Source: Kitasatospora humi (GTDB taxonomy: Bacteria; Actinomycetota; Actinomycetes; Streptomycetales; Streptomycetaceae). Taken from it: DNA of 45,911 nt. The notes below the pieces were generated by a model. That model had not been told where the DNA came from. It worked only from the letters and a program-made list of their open reading frames with translations, and searched no databases. This document shows positions 14,823 to 27,100 of the stretch, piece after piece (the stretch's first letter is position 1; the number at the start of each line of letters is the position of its first letter). Where the stretch lies: the NCBI RefSeq assembly GCF_020907985.1, contig NZ_JAJJPA010000048.1:1-45911 (forward strand). Direction: 5' to 3'. The translations under genes were made by a program, and so were the position numbers.

Positions 14823-15896
14823 CTACTCCCCGCGCCCGTCCCCGTTCGCGGCGCGCATCAGCCAACCCAGTTGGAACAGCGTCTCGGCGTCGTAGAGTTC
14901 CCGCAGGCGGGAGATGTGGCCGGCGACGGTGCGGTCGCTGAGACCGAGGCGGGCGGCGATCATGCGCTGGGTGAGGCCCTGGGCGAGCAGGCGGCCGACC
15001 TGGAGGTGGACCGGCTGGCCGACCGGCTCGGGGGTGGTGGCGGTGTTCCACTGGCCGGGTTCGGCGCGGGCCCAGTCACGTTCGAACATGCCGCTCAGGA
15101 AGGCGACCACCGCCGGGTCCTCGACGAAGGCCGCGCTGGCGTAGTCGGGGCCGGACGGGATCACCACGGTGGACCGGTCGAAGATCATCATCCGCTTGAA
15201 GGACTCGCCCAACACCCGGCAGCGCACGCCGAGTTCGGTGGCGGCCAGGACGAAGGCCGCGGTCGGGGCGTGGGCCCGGGCGCCCGGTTCGAAGAGGGCG
15301 CGGATGCTGCCGCCGCGCTCCAGCAGCGAACGGCAGCCGGCGACGGCGTTGTCCAGCAGCTGCGGGCTCAACGCGCCGCCGGGCTGGGCGGAGAGCAGCT
15401 CACCGGCGGTACCGTCGCGCAGCCGGTCGATCCGGGCCCGGACCTCCGCGTGGCCGTGCACGTGCTGCACCTCACCGGAACGGTCGACCTTGCGCGGGGT
15501 CCGGTCGTAGGCCCGGGTGAGGTCCTCCAGCAGCGCGGGCATCTCCTGGGCCCGCACCAGCAGCCGGGTGCCGGCCGCGCGCAGCTCCTCGCTGAGCCGG
15601 CCGCCCACCGAGCGGGGATTGACCACCGTGTAGGCGCCGGCTATCGGGTCGGCCTTCAGCAGGCCGAGCTCCAGCAGTTCGGCCACCGTCGGCCGGTCGG
15701 CCACCGGGACGGCGGCCATCGGCAGTTGGCCGCCGTCGCCGAGGATCGCCAGGTAGAGCAGCCGGGCGGCCTCACCGGGAAGCCGGTGGCCTCCCACCAG
15801 GCCGTCGAGTGCGGTGGCCGCGCCCGGGGACGGCTCGGCCGGCTGCGGACGGGCGGCGGCTGACGGGCTGTCGGGCACATCGGACTCTTCAGGCAT
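14823..15896 (-). CDS. PLD/TrmB-like, LuxR-type HTH regulator (paralogue R3)
   Basis: 357 residues from the ATG at 15896; a GTG at 15905 with GGGGGA seven bases upstream is an alternative. The N-terminal ~35 residues are a disordered Ser/Pro/Ala tail. The winged-helix-like region is EAARLLYLAILGDGG. The middle has LLSAQPGG, FEPGARAHAPT, IFDRSTVVIPSG and AAFVEDPAVVAFL, and the HTH is IAARLGLSDRTVAGHISRL with ETLFQLGW. It is the first gene of the R3-R2 pair. An 11-bp hairpin sits 120 bp before its start. Confidence 0.75.
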   Translation of the reverse strand: MPEESDVPDSPSAAARPQPAEPSPGAATALDGLVGGHRLPGEAARLLYLAILGDGGQLPMAAVPVADRPTVAELLELGLLKADPIAGAYTVVNPRSVGGRLSEELRAAGTRLLVRAQEMPALLEDLTRAYDRTPRKVDRSGEVQHVHGHAEVRARIDRLRDGTAGELLSAQPGGALSPQLLDNAVAGCRSLLERGGSIRALFEPGARAHAPTAAFVLAATELGVRCRVLGESFKRMMIFDRSTVVIPSGPDYASAAFVEDPAVVAFLSGMFERDWARAEPGQWNTATTPEPVGQPVHLQVGRLLAQGLTQRMIAARLGLSDRTVAGHISRLRELYDAETLFQLGWLMRAANGDGRGE

Positions 15897-16592
15897 GTCG
15901 GCCACCCGTTCCCCCTGCGCGCCGGACCGGCAGCGGTCGAACGACCGCCTCGGGCGCATCATCTCATCAGGAACGGACACGTGCGCCGCAGACGCCACCG
16001 GCAGGACGGAGGAGGTCCGGTTGCCCGCCCCCCGAGCGGGCAACCGACGTCGACTCCGTGGGCGGATCCGGCCCGGAGTCAGGGACTCCCGGTCTCCTGT
16101 CTCCGGGCGGATCCACTTCACTGACGCCAAATCCGAGGTGCTTCCAGCGAGGCGGAGCAGCAACGCCTCGCTGGTACCGGGTGCGGCCGCCATCACCACA
16201 AATAGCGACCGCCCGGCGTCCCCCGGCCCCTCGCACAGATACCTCTGCCCCTGTGTGAGAACGGTGGACGAGTCACCACCAGCGGGTTGCGGTTACCCGG
16301 GCGGCTTGGCGTGTATCCCAAGCCTCACAAAGCATGGACCCGGGAACAAGGGCGTTCCTCCTGCAGGTTCCCGCAACTGCACAAACGTGCAAAATGACCC
16401 GGCGCACCAGTCATCCCCGCGCGGCTGAGCTGGGCGCATGAGAGAACGTTCGGTCTTGCTGGACGCGCCGGGCACCCCCGCGGCGCCGCCGGACGGGCGC
16501 TGCGGTTTTCGCGCCCGGGAGCAGCCTGCGCGACGCCCTCGGGCGAGCCCCCGCTGCGCCCGTCCGTCCACCGGGAAAGCCCTGCGGGACCG
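15897..16592. other. 696-bp intergenic stretch without a supported gene
   Basis: It lies between the DsrE-like gene and R3, both on the minus strand. Open frames on either strand here lack start sites and family resemblance. It holds the hairpin at 16018-16046, a GGAGTC-AGG-GACTCC palindrome near 16075-16089, and TGCAC-AAAC-GTGCA at 16378-16391, which could be an operator. The R3-R2 promoter should be here. Confidence 0.6.
16018..16046 (-). other. 11-bp hairpin in the R3 leader region
   Basis: CGGTTGCCCGC (16018-16028) pairs with GCGGGCAACCG (16036-16046) around a 7-nt loop, about 120 bp upstream of the R3 start on the minus strand. It could be a terminator for upstream transcription or an attenuator. 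Confidence 0.55.
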
Positions 16593-16925
16593 TCAGTGGA
16601 TCGCCACCCGGCCGTCCGCCTGCCGCACCACGCGGTCCAGCGCCTCGGCGGCCTTGACCCGGACGAACGGGGAGAGCCGGGTCGCGACCAGCGCCCGGTG
16701 GCCGAGGGAGAGCTCGTCGGCCCAGACCTCGGAGCCCAGCTCCACCAGCCGGGCCAGCTCCGGAACGCCGTCCGAGACGGCCGCGAACACCCCGTCATCG
16801 ACCAGGTAGAGCACCACCCGGTCGCCGGCCTCGGCGAGCGAGACGGCCTCCCTCAGGAAGCTGCCCGCCTCCGGCTTGCCCCACACCGCCTGACTCTCCA
16901 CCAGCACGTGCGAACGCCCGGCCAT
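16593..16925 (-). CDS. DsrE/DsrF-like small protein
   Basis: 110 residues. The N-terminal strand HVLVESQAVWG, helix FLREAVSLAEAGD and strand VVLYLVDDGVFAAVSDGVP have the fold pattern of the DsrE/DsrH/TusB sulfur-relay superfamily. There is no cysteine anywhere in the protein, so a persulfide-carrier role is unlikely; it may be structural or bind a ligand. The ATG at 16925 has GGAGGAGCGGGAG upstream. It sits between R3 and R4 on the same strand with large gaps on both sides, so a functional link to the regulators is only suggested by position. Confidence 0.65.
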   Translation of the reverse strand: MAGRSHVLVESQAVWGKPEAGSFLREAVSLAEAGDRVVLYLVDDGVFAAVSDGVPELARLVELGSEVWADELSLGHRALVATRLSPFVRVKAAEALDRVVRQADGRVAIH

Positions 16926-17100
16926 CTCCCGCTCCTCCCCCGTGGACCGTCCGGGGAGGGGCGGCGCTACCGGTCGGCGGCCCGATTCCCCTCGCCGGAC
17001 GGTTTCCTGACTGTTGATCAGCTAGGCGAACAGGCTGCCCCAGGACCCGCGGCACGACAAGGTGCCGGCCGGTGCGGGTTTCCGCAGCTGCGTGTTCCTG

Positions 17101-17174
17101 CAGCCGCCCGGCTGCGCGCGACCGGGCCGCGGGTCAGCAGCCGCCCGGCTGCGCGCGACCGGGCCGCGGGTCAG
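17101..17174. repeat. 37-bp tandem duplication overlapping the R4 stop codon
   Basis: Two identical 37-bp units, 17101-17137 and 17138-17174, are followed by a partial third (cagccgccgg). The second copy contains the R4 stop (17171-17173), so the last Gly-Cys codons and stop come from the start of the repeat. Confidence 0.9.
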
Positions 17175-18190
17175 CAGCCGCCGGCGCTCCGCTCCCCCTC
17201 GCCGCGCATCAGCCAGCCGAGCTGGAACAGCGTCTCCGCCTCGTACTCCTGGCGCAGCCGGGCGATGTGCCCCGCCACGGTGCGCTCGCTCAGGCCGATC
17301 CGGTTGGCGATGGCGCGCCGACTCAGGCCGCAGGCCAGCAGCCGGGCGATCCGGTCGGCCACCGCGCCGGCGTCGGGCACGGGGTTCGCCGAGCCCCAGG
17401 CCACCCGCTCGGCGCGCTGCCAGTCACGCTCGAACATCTCGACCAGCACCTCGACCGCGGTGGGGTCGCAGACGAACGCGGCGCTGCCCATGTCGGCGGA
17501 GGCCGGGATCAGCGCGACCTTGCGGTCGAAGATCAGCATCCGCTGGAAGTCCTCGTCCAGCACCCGGATCCGGGCGCCGTACGGGGTGACGGCGGCCGCG
17601 TAGGCGGTGGTCGCCGGGTCGGTGCGGGCCACCGGTTGGTAGAGGGTGCGCATCGAGCCGCCGCCGCGCAGGAACGGCACGTCCTGGGCCATCGCCCAGG
17701 CCAGGTGGTCGGCCGGGCGGTCGCCGCCGGGCTGGGCGGTGAGGATCTCGCTCTCGGTGTCGGCCACCAGCTGGGCGATCCGGTGGCGGATGCTGTCCCG
17801 GTCGGTGACGGTGTCCACGGTGCCGGAGCGCAGCCCGTAGCTGCGGGGAGCCGCCTCGTAGGCCTGGGTCAGCTCGTCGAGCAGGGCCGGCACCTCGTCG
17901 GCCTGGCGGAGCAGTTCGGCGGCCCGGGCGCGCAGCGCGCCGCCGGCCCGGCCGAGGAAGGCGCGCGGGCTGACCGCCGAGTAGAAGGTGCCGCCCGGCA
18001 GGCCGCGGACCAGGCCGAGGGCCAGCAGCTGGTTGAGCGCCGCGGTGTCCCCGGGTCGGACCTCCTCGGACTTCACCCAGCCGCCGTCGGCCACCACGGC
18101 CAGGTAGAAGGCGCGGGCCGCCGGGTCCGGATCGAGGTCCAGGACGCCGGGCTCGTCGCGGTGCCCCACCGGCTCGGCCGGCTCCGCCAT
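17171..18190 (-). CDS. PLD/TrmB-like, LuxR-type HTH regulator (paralogue R4)
   Basis: 339 residues, the same family as R1-R3. The N-terminal part is PAARAFYLAVVADGG. The middle has ILTAQPGG, YQPVARTDPAT, IFDRKVALIPAS and AAFVCDPTAVEVLV, and the HTH is IANRIGLSERTVAGHIARL followed by ETLFQLGW. The ATG at 18190 has GGGGGTGGAG upstream. The frame runs open to 18358 but only the ATG at 18190 matches the paralogues. The extreme C-terminus (SAGGC) is formed by a 37-bp tandem repeat. Confidence 0.75.
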   Translation of the reverse strand: MAEPAEPVGHRDEPGVLDLDPDPAARAFYLAVVADGGWVKSEEVRPGDTAALNQLLALGLVRGLPGGTFYSAVSPRAFLGRAGGALRARAAELLRQADEVPALLDELTQAYEAAPRSYGLRSGTVDTVTDRDSIRHRIAQLVADTESEILTAQPGGDRPADHLAWAMAQDVPFLRGGGSMRTLYQPVARTDPATTAYAAAVTPYGARIRVLDEDFQRMLIFDRKVALIPASADMGSAAFVCDPTAVEVLVEMFERDWQRAERVAWGSANPVPDAGAVADRIARLLACGLSRRAIANRIGLSERTVAGHIARLRQEYEAETLFQLGWLMRGEGERSAGGC

Positions 18191-18362
18191 CGCACTCCAC
18201 CCCCGACTTGACTGTCCTCCGCCATCCTGCCAGCCGGCAGGGTCGGGCGCGAGAGCGGGTGCCCGTTCGGGCGTTCGGTCGGCCCCGCGAATGCAGATCA
18301 TCACACGTCCCGTCAGCCGGACCGCGGCCGAGGGGTGGTTCGCCCCGCGAGGTGGCACGACG

Positions 18363-19472
18363 TCACGCCGCGGCCCGCAGCAGCCGTCCGCCCAGCAGCG
18401 CGCTCGCCGTCCGGGCGCCGGCCACCGCCCAGGCCGCCAGCAGCAGGCCGTAGAGCGCCACCGCCAGCCAGCCGAAGCCGGCGACCCCGGTGTGCCGGGC
18501 CAGCGACGCCGTGCCGGTGACGCAGGTGCCGACCGGGAAGGTGAAGGCCCACCAGGTCATGCCGAACGGCATCCGCCGGCGCAGCAGCGCCCGGAGGTTG
18601 GCGGCCGCCGCCAGCGCCAGCCAGAGCAGCGCGAAGCCGGTCATCGCCACCCCGTAGAGCACCGCGAAACCGAACGCGGGGGCGGCCAGCGCGGGCGCCA
18701 CCGCATGGGCCGCGTCCGCCAGGTTGCCGACCGCGGTGCTGGACTGCCCGAGCGGGCCGAGCACCAGGAAGAGCGACGGGGTGAGCAGCACGCTGGGCAG
18801 CTCGCCGTACACCAGGCCGGCGAAGACCACCGGCAGCAGCACCAGGGTGGCCAGCAGACTGGCGCCGAACAAGCCGTAGCAGGAGTAGAACAGCCACGGG
18901 CGCAGGTCGGCCGGCAGGTGCGGCAGCAGCGCCGGGCCGAGCGCCGCGGCGACCATCGGGGCGACCACCGGCAGCAGCCAGGTGGGGTTGGCGGCCGGCG
19001 CGGAGATCCGGTGCCGGGTGACCATCAGGTACGGGATGCCGGCGGCCACCAGGACGGCGTAGAGCGTCCCGGTGCTCCACAGCAGCAGGTCCAGGGCGAC
19101 CGCCGTACCGGTGCCGATCAGCGGCGCGCCGACCGTCAGGGTGCCGAAGCCGACGGCCAGCAGGGCCATCGGCGGGCAGCCGTAGAAGACGGCGGTGGCG
19201 GGGTCGTCCAGCAGCTGCTCCCGGGCCGCCGCGCGGTGCCTGGTCAGGTGCACCAGCCGGGCCGCGACCAGCACCGCCAGCATGACCAGCGACAGCGCCC
19301 AGACCGCCTGCGCGTAGGCCTGCTGGCCGGGCACCCGGTGGGGCAGCGCGACGGCGGCGTTGGCGGTGATCGCGGTGCCCATCACGGCGGCGTACCAGTT
19401 CGGCCCCAGCTGGGCGAGGTCGAGCGGTCCGCGCGGGACGGCGGGGGCGGGTCGGGCGAGCAGGGTGGTCAT
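18363..19472 (-). CDS. TDT-family (TehA/Mae1/SLAC1-like) membrane transporter
   Basis: 369 residues with about ten transmembrane segments, beginning with LGPNWYAAVMGTAITANAAV, a typical start of the tellurite-resistance/dicarboxylate transporter fold. FGMTWWAFTFPVGTCVTGT, the conserved late helix with a Phe-Pro-Val-Gly kink, is present. Relatives move C4-dicarboxylates, sulfite or anions. The ATG at 19472 gives MTTLLARP. It is divergent from the LysR-type gene across a 70-bp gap, the usual arrangement for a LysR regulator and its target. The substrate cannot be assigned; sulfite or malate are the family's common ones. Confidence 0.8.
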   Translation of the reverse strand: MTTLLARPAPAVPRGPLDLAQLGPNWYAAVMGTAITANAAVALPHRVPGQQAYAQAVWALSLVMLAVLVAARLVHLTRHRAAAREQLLDDPATAVFYGCPPMALLAVGFGTLTVGAPLIGTGTAVALDLLLWSTGTLYAVLVAAGIPYLMVTRHRISAPAANPTWLLPVVAPMVAAALGPALLPHLPADLRPWLFYSCYGLFGASLLATLVLLPVVFAGLVYGELPSVLLTPSLFLVLGPLGQSSTAVGNLADAAHAVAPALAAPAFGFAVLYGVAMTGFALLWLALAAAANLRALLRRRMPFGMTWWAFTFPVGTCVTGTASLARHTGVAGFGWLAVALYGLLLAAWAVAGARTASALLGGRLLRAAA

Positions 19473-19542
19473 GGCTCCAGCCTCGGCTCGACCGGCCCCC
19501 GCCGGTAGCCGCCGCGGACCTATGGGGACATAACCTGGGTCT

Positions 19543-20505
19543 ATGGCCCTCTCCCCGCTGGTCCCCGAACTCGGCGCGCTGGAACTGCTGCTCGAAGTGG
19601 CCCGGAAGGGCAGCGTCGGGCAGGCGGCGGCGGCCGTGGGGATCAGCCAGCCCGCCGCCAGCTCGCGGATCAAGGGCATGGAGCGGCAGCTCGGCCTGCC
19701 GCTCCTGGAGCGCTCGCCGCGCGGCTCGCGGCCCACCCCGGCCGGCCGGCTGGTCGTCGAGTGGGCCCGCCAGGTGGTGGAGGCCGCCCAGGCGCTGGAC
19801 GCCGGGATCGCCGCGCTGCGCGAGGACCGGGACGCCCGGCTGCGGGTGGTGGCCTCGCTGACCGTGGCCGAGTACCTGATGCCGGGCTGGCTGCTGGCGC
19901 TGCGCGGGGCCCGCCCGGGCACCGCGGTGACGCTGCGCACCGCCAACTCCCAGGCGGTGGCCGGCCAGGTGCTGGCCGGCGAGGCGGACCTGGGCTTCGT
20001 GGAGGGCGGCCGCACTCCGCCGGGACTGGCGGGGGTGGCGGTGGCGGCGGACCGGCTGGCCGTGGTGGTGGCGCCCGGGCACCCCTGGGCCAGGCGCCGC
20101 ACTCCGGTGACCCGCGCCGAGCTGGCCGGCACCCCGCTGGTGCTGCGCGAGCCGGGGTCGGGCACCCGGGAGGTGCTGGACCGGGCGCTCGGCTCGCCGG
20201 CCGAACCGCTGCTGGAGCTGGCGTCCACCACCGCGCTGAAGGCGGCCGCGCTGGCCGGCGCCGGACCGGTCTGCCTGAGCGAGCTGGCGGTGGCCGACGA
20301 GCTGGCGACGCGGCGGCTGGTGGAGGTGCCGGTGGCCGACCTGGATCTGCGGCGGCCGCTGCGCGCGGTCTGGCCGGCCGGGCAGCGGCCGAGCGGCCCG
20401 GCCCGCGACCTGCTGGCACTCACCGGATCGGTGCCCGTCCACGGCCGAGCCGAGCCGGCGATGACCGGACCCATCGACCGGATCCCGATCTCCCCGCCTA
20501 CTTGA
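19543..20505 (+). CDS. LysR-family transcriptional regulator
   Basis: 320 residues. The N-terminal winged HTH spans about 12-70 (LLEVARKGSVGQAAAAVGIS, then QPAASSRIKGMERQLGLPLL). The two-lobe periplasmic-binding-like effector domain follows (VVASLTVAEYLMPGWLL, VVVAPGHPWA, PLVLREPGSGTREVL). It probably controls the divergent TDT transporter. A TAACCT box 6 nt before the ATG suggests a leaderless transcript, and ATA-N9-TAT (a T-N11-A LysR box) overlaps the start, fitting autorepression. The stop is followed at once by the clpB promoter. Confidence 0.88.
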   Translation: MALSPLVPELGALELLLEVARKGSVGQAAAAVGISQPAASSRIKGMERQLGLPLLERSPRGSRPTPAGRLVVEWARQVVEAAQALDAGIAALREDRDARLRVVASLTVAEYLMPGWLLALRGARPGTAVTLRTANSQAVAGQVLAGEADLGFVEGGRTPPGLAGVAVAADRLAVVVAPGHPWARRRTPVTRAELAGTPLVLREPGSGTREVLDRALGSPAEPLLELASTTALKAAALAGAGPVCLSELAVADELATRRLVEVPVADLDLRRPLRAVWPAGQRPSGPARDLLALTGSVPVHGRAEPAMTGPIDRIPISPPT

Positions 20506-20531
20506 GGCAGCAAAGCTGAGCGCGCTAGACT
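20502..20531 (+). promoter_or_regulatory. Probable clpB promoter
   Basis: TTGAGG (20502-20507), an 18-bp spacer and TAGACT (20526-20531). The -35 overlaps the LysR stop codon and the -10 is inside the HAIR repeat. Confidence 0.6.
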
Positions 20532-20535
20532 CAAC
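20515..20535 (+). promoter_or_regulatory. HAIR (HspR) operator of clpB
   Basis: GCTGAGC (20515-20521), seven bases, then ACTCAAC (20529-20535). The right half matches 6/7 of the HAIR consensus and the left half 4/7, with the exact N7 spacing. It overlaps the -10 of clpB, as expected for HspR repression. Confidence 0.7.
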
Positions 20536-20576
20536 TTGTCTTAGCAGCGAGCAAGCACCTGGAGGAGCACCCCACC

Positions 20577-23177
<2,601 letters not shown>

Positions 23178-23306
23178 GCGACCGGTTGACGCGGCGGGCC
23201 GAGTCGGCCTGCGCGGCCGGTTGACGGGGCGGGCCGGGCGCGTGCGCGGCCGGTCCCGGACCGCTCCGTCGACCCGGTGATCCGATCCCGCGGTTCCGAT
23301 CTTGAG

Positions 23307-23340
23307 CCGGGGCCCTGAGCTCCTGTGCCCGGGGCCCCGG
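23307..23340 (+). terminator. Probable clpB terminator
   Basis: CCGGGGCCC (23307-23315) pairs perfectly with GGGCCCCGG (23332-23340) around a 16-nt loop, between clpB and the YbjN-type gene. Confidence 0.55.
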
Positions 23341-23420
23341 ATGAGGCAGGATGGGAGGCAGTTGGAAGGGCGGCCCCGAACACCACCAGCCACCCTTGTG
23401 CACTGTTGAAGGGACCCCCT

Positions 23421-23981
23421 GTGAGCATTGACCCGTCGTCGATCCCGTCCTTCGGCGCTCCCCAGCCGCCCGCGGGCGGTGGCGGCCGCCCGGCCGGCCC
23501 GCCGCCGATCGTGGTCCCGGACCAGAACCTGGTGAAGCAGCTGCTGGACCAGATGCAGCTCAAGCACGTGGTGGACGAGGAGGGTGACCTCGTCGCGCCG
23601 TGGGAGGGCTTCCGCGTCTACTTCATGTTCCGCGGCGACCAGAAGGAGCTCTTCGCGGTCCGCGCCTTCTACGACCGGCCGTACACGCTGGAGCAGAAGG
23701 GCGAGATCCTCGACCTGATCGACGAGTGGAACCGCGAGACCCTCTGGCCCAAGGTCTACACCCACACCCACGAGGACGGCATCGTCCGGCTGATCGGCGA
23801 GTGCCAGATGATCATCGGCACCGGGGTCAACATCGACTACTTCATCACCACCACCGCCAACTGGACCCAGGCGGCGGTCGGCTTCGAGCAGTGGATGGTG
23901 GAGCGCCTCGGCCTCCAGGAGGACATCGACGAGATCGACGGCGAGGGTGGCGCCGACGACGACGGCCCGGCCGAGGACTGA
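23421..23981 (+). CDS. YbjN-domain protein
   Basis: 186 residues. A Pro/Gly-rich N-terminal tail (to about residue 35) leads into a YbjN/type III chaperone-like domain (residues 40-160). That domain contains FRVYFMFRGDQKELFAVRAF, then LIDEWNRETLWPKVYT and GVNIDYFITTTANWTQAAV. The tail is acidic. Members are cytosolic and poorly understood, with proposed stress-response or chaperone roles. The GTG at 23421 has GAAGGGA 6 nt upstream. It follows clpB on the same strand but after a hairpin, so it probably has its own promoter. Confidence 0.8.
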   Translation: MSIDPSSIPSFGAPQPPAGGGGRPAGPPPIVVPDQNLVKQLLDQMQLKHVVDEEGDLVAPWEGFRVYFMFRGDQKELFAVRAFYDRPYTLEQKGEILDLIDEWNRETLWPKVYTHTHEDGIVRLIGECQMIIGTGVNIDYFITTTANWTQAAVGFEQWMVERLGLQEDIDEIDGEGGADDDGPAED

Positions 23982-24006
23982 ACCTCCGCCTGCCGTACCC
24001 GTGATT

Positions 24007-24043
24007 CCTGGCCCGGCCTGCCCTCCCAGCAGGCCGGGCCAGG
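24007..24043. terminator. Bidirectional terminator between YbjN-type and STAND/TPR genes
   Basis: A perfect 15-bp stem, 24007-24021 with 24029-24043, has a 7-nt loop. It lies 26 bp after the plus-strand stop, with a convergent gene ending at 24136. Confidence 0.85.
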
Positions 24044-24135
24044 TGCTTGTGCCCCGGAACCGCGTGCGATGGGCACCCGTCCGGCCCCCTGCGACCAGCA
24101 TTCCCCGGTCACCCGTCCGCCCGGTGACCCGGCGC

Positions 24136-27100
24136 TCACTCCTCGGCCGGGGACCCGGGGCCGTGCCCGAGCCGCGCACGGATCTCCGCTGCCTCCGCCC
24201 CGCGCCCCACTCTCTCCAGGCCCTTGGCCCGGGCCGCCTCGACCGTCCGCAACTGCTCCTGGAAGGCCTCGGGTGCGCCGGCTGCCAGGCGGCGGTAGAC
24301 ATCGGCCGACCGCGCCCCGGTCTCCAGTGCTTCGTCCAGTCGTCCGACCCGCCACAGGCCCACGGCGAGGTCGGCCAGCCAGTCCGCGAGCGCGGGCTCG
24401 TACGCCCCGGGGTCAGCGACGGCCAGCCGGCGGTGCCTGGCGACCAGTTCCGTCGCCACCTCCACCAGTTCGGGCCACGCCTGGGTCGAGTAGTACAGGA
24501 AGCCGAGGCGCTTGAGGGCGGTGATGAGCAGGGGCTCGTGAGCCGGCTGGTGGGAGAGCACCGACCGGAGGACCAGTACCGCCTCCTCCAGGGCCGCCCG
24601 TGCCTCTCCCGGGCGTCCCGCGTTGAGCAGCTCCCCACCGAGGTTGCCCAACGCAAGGGCGAGGAGCCGCTCATGCTCCCGCCCGTGGCGCTCGACCGCC
24701 ACCCGGGTGAGCGCGACGGCCTCCTGGTACGCGGCCAGCGCCTCCTGCGGGCGGGCGACACGCGACAGGGCGACCCCGTGGTTCAGCACCCCGTTCGCCA
24801 GAACGGGCAGGTGGGCCGACAGGCCGGCAGCGACCAGCCGTCGACTGAGCGCCACGGCCTCCTCACTCGCCGCCAGCACGTCCTGCGGCCGTCCCGCCGG
24901 GACCAGCAGGTGCGCCAGGTTGCCCAGCAACCGGGCGAGTTCGGGCTCGTGCGCCTCGGGGTTGCGGGCGGCCAGTCGCCGGCACACCGCCACGGCCTCC
25001 TCGCCGGCCGGCAGCCCGCCGCCCACTTCCGCCAGGGTGCCCAGCGCTCGGGCCAGTTGGGGCTCGTGGAGCGGATCCGCCTCGGCCAGTCGCCGGTAGC
25101 GTGCCACGGACTCCTCCGCGGCCGCCAGCGCCTCGGCACCGCGGCCGACCCCCGGGAGGGAGCCGGCGAGGTTGTTCAACGCCATGGCGAGGTCCGGCTC
25201 GTGGGCCTGCGGGTCGGCGGCCACCAGGCGCCGCCGGCGGGCCACGGCCTCCTCGGTCGTTGCCAGCGCCTCTTCCGATCGCCCGGCCCGCTGGTAGGCC
25301 GCGCCGAGGTTGAGCAGCGCCACGGCGAGGTCCGGTTCATGGGCCCGCGGGTCGTCCGCGGTCAGGGCCCGCCACAGGGCGACGGACTCCTCGCCGGCCG
25401 CCAGCGCCTCGGCCACCGGGCGACCGCCGTCCAGCAGCTGCTTGACGAGATTGGCCAGGACCTTGGCGAGGGCCGGCTGGTGGACCCTCGGGTTGGCGGC
25501 GGCCAACTCCCGGTAGAGGGCGGTGGCCTCCTCCGTGGTGTCGAGCGCCTCGACGCGCCGCCCCGCGTGCGCCAGCAGGGCCCCGAACGTGATCAACGCC
25601 TCGGCCAGGCCGGGCAGATGGGCCTGCGGGCTGGCGGCCGCCAGTCTGCGCCAGATGGCCACGGACTCCTCGCCCATGGTCCGGTCGTTCAGCACCGCGC
25701 CGAGGTTGTTCAGCGACTGCGCGAGCCCGGGCTCGTACCTGCGGGGGTTGTTCTCGACCAGTCGCCGGTAGATCTCCACCGCCTCCGCCGCCAGTCGCCG
25801 GGCCTCGGCCCGGTCTCCCAACTGCCCGGCGTCGACCGCAAGGTTGCTCAAGTTCCTGGCCAGGTCGGGGTTGCCGGCCTGCGGATTGGCGCCGGCCTGT
25901 CCCCGCCGCAGCTCGACGGCCTCCGCTGCGGCCTGCCGTGCCTCCTGCCACCGCCCCACCGCGGCGAGTTGGACACCCAGGTTGCCGAGCGCCAGCGCGA
26001 GCAGCGGCCCGTACGACTGCGGATCGGCGGCGGCCAGCCGGCGTCCGAGGGCGACCGCTTCCTCGGTGGACACCAGCGCCTCGCCCCGCAGGCCCATCTT
26101 GGACCGCATGGAACCCAGGTTGATCAGCGTCGTGACGAAATCCTTCTCGTGGGACGGGTCGGCGGCGGCCAGCCGCCGGTAGACGGGTGCGGCCTCCTCG
26201 GCTGCCGCCAGGGCCTCGTCGTGCCGGCCCACGTCCGCCAGCCGGGCCCCGAGGTTCGCCAGCGACCTGGCACGGTCGGCCTCGTACGCCTGCGGGTCGG
26301 CGGCGGCCAGCCGCCGGTGGAGCGCCAGCGCCTCCGCGGTCACCGCGAGCGCCTGGTCGTCGTGCCCCAGCTCGGCGAGGCAGACTCCGAGCTGATCGAG
26401 CGCATCGGCGAGCGCGGGCTCATGGGCCGACGGGTCGCCGTCCGCCAACCCGCGCAGCAGGGCGACCGCCTCGCGGCTCGCCGCCACGGCCTCCTCGCTC
26501 AGCATGGCCCAGGAAAGGCGCTTGGCCAGCAGGTCGAAGATGCGGGCGCGATTCGCCGGTTCCTCGGTGATGGCCAGGTAGTGGGCGGCGGTCCGGCGGA
26601 CGACGGCGGCCGCGCCGACGTCCAGGTCGGTGTGCGGGGCCTTCGGGAGCTTCTCATCGATCGCGTCCAGGACGTCGATGCCGACGCCGCCGAGATCCGC
26701 CAGCGCGATGAGCGCGGCGCTGCCGGCCTCGAGGGCGACTTCGGGATGCGCGGTGAGCAGCGGGTTCAGGTGGCCGGTGGCGACCTCGGGCCAGCGGCGG
26801 GCGGTCTCGATCAGGACGGTCAGCGTGCTGCTCAGCCCGGCTGTCGGGACACCGGCGTCCCGTCCGGTGAGCAGCAGCCGGACCGCGCGGGCAGCCCATG
26901 CGTCGGGGCGGGCGTTCGTCGGCCCGTGGCCCACGATGGCCAGGCCGAGGAAGTCCTCACCCAGCCGGTCCGGGTACAGCGGCTCCATCACGGTCGAGGC
27001 GTCACGCGGCGGATAGCAGTGGTTGTGGTCACTGAGGATCCGCTGGGCCACGGCGTTGGAATCGGCCAGGTCGGTGCGCCGCATGGCCGCGTACGCGTCG

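Noticed and set aside
15814..16428. Plus-strand open frame of about 204 codons in the R3 upstream spacer
   Set aside because: No ribosome binding site, weak codon bias, overlaps the R3 start region and hairpin, no domain resemblance.
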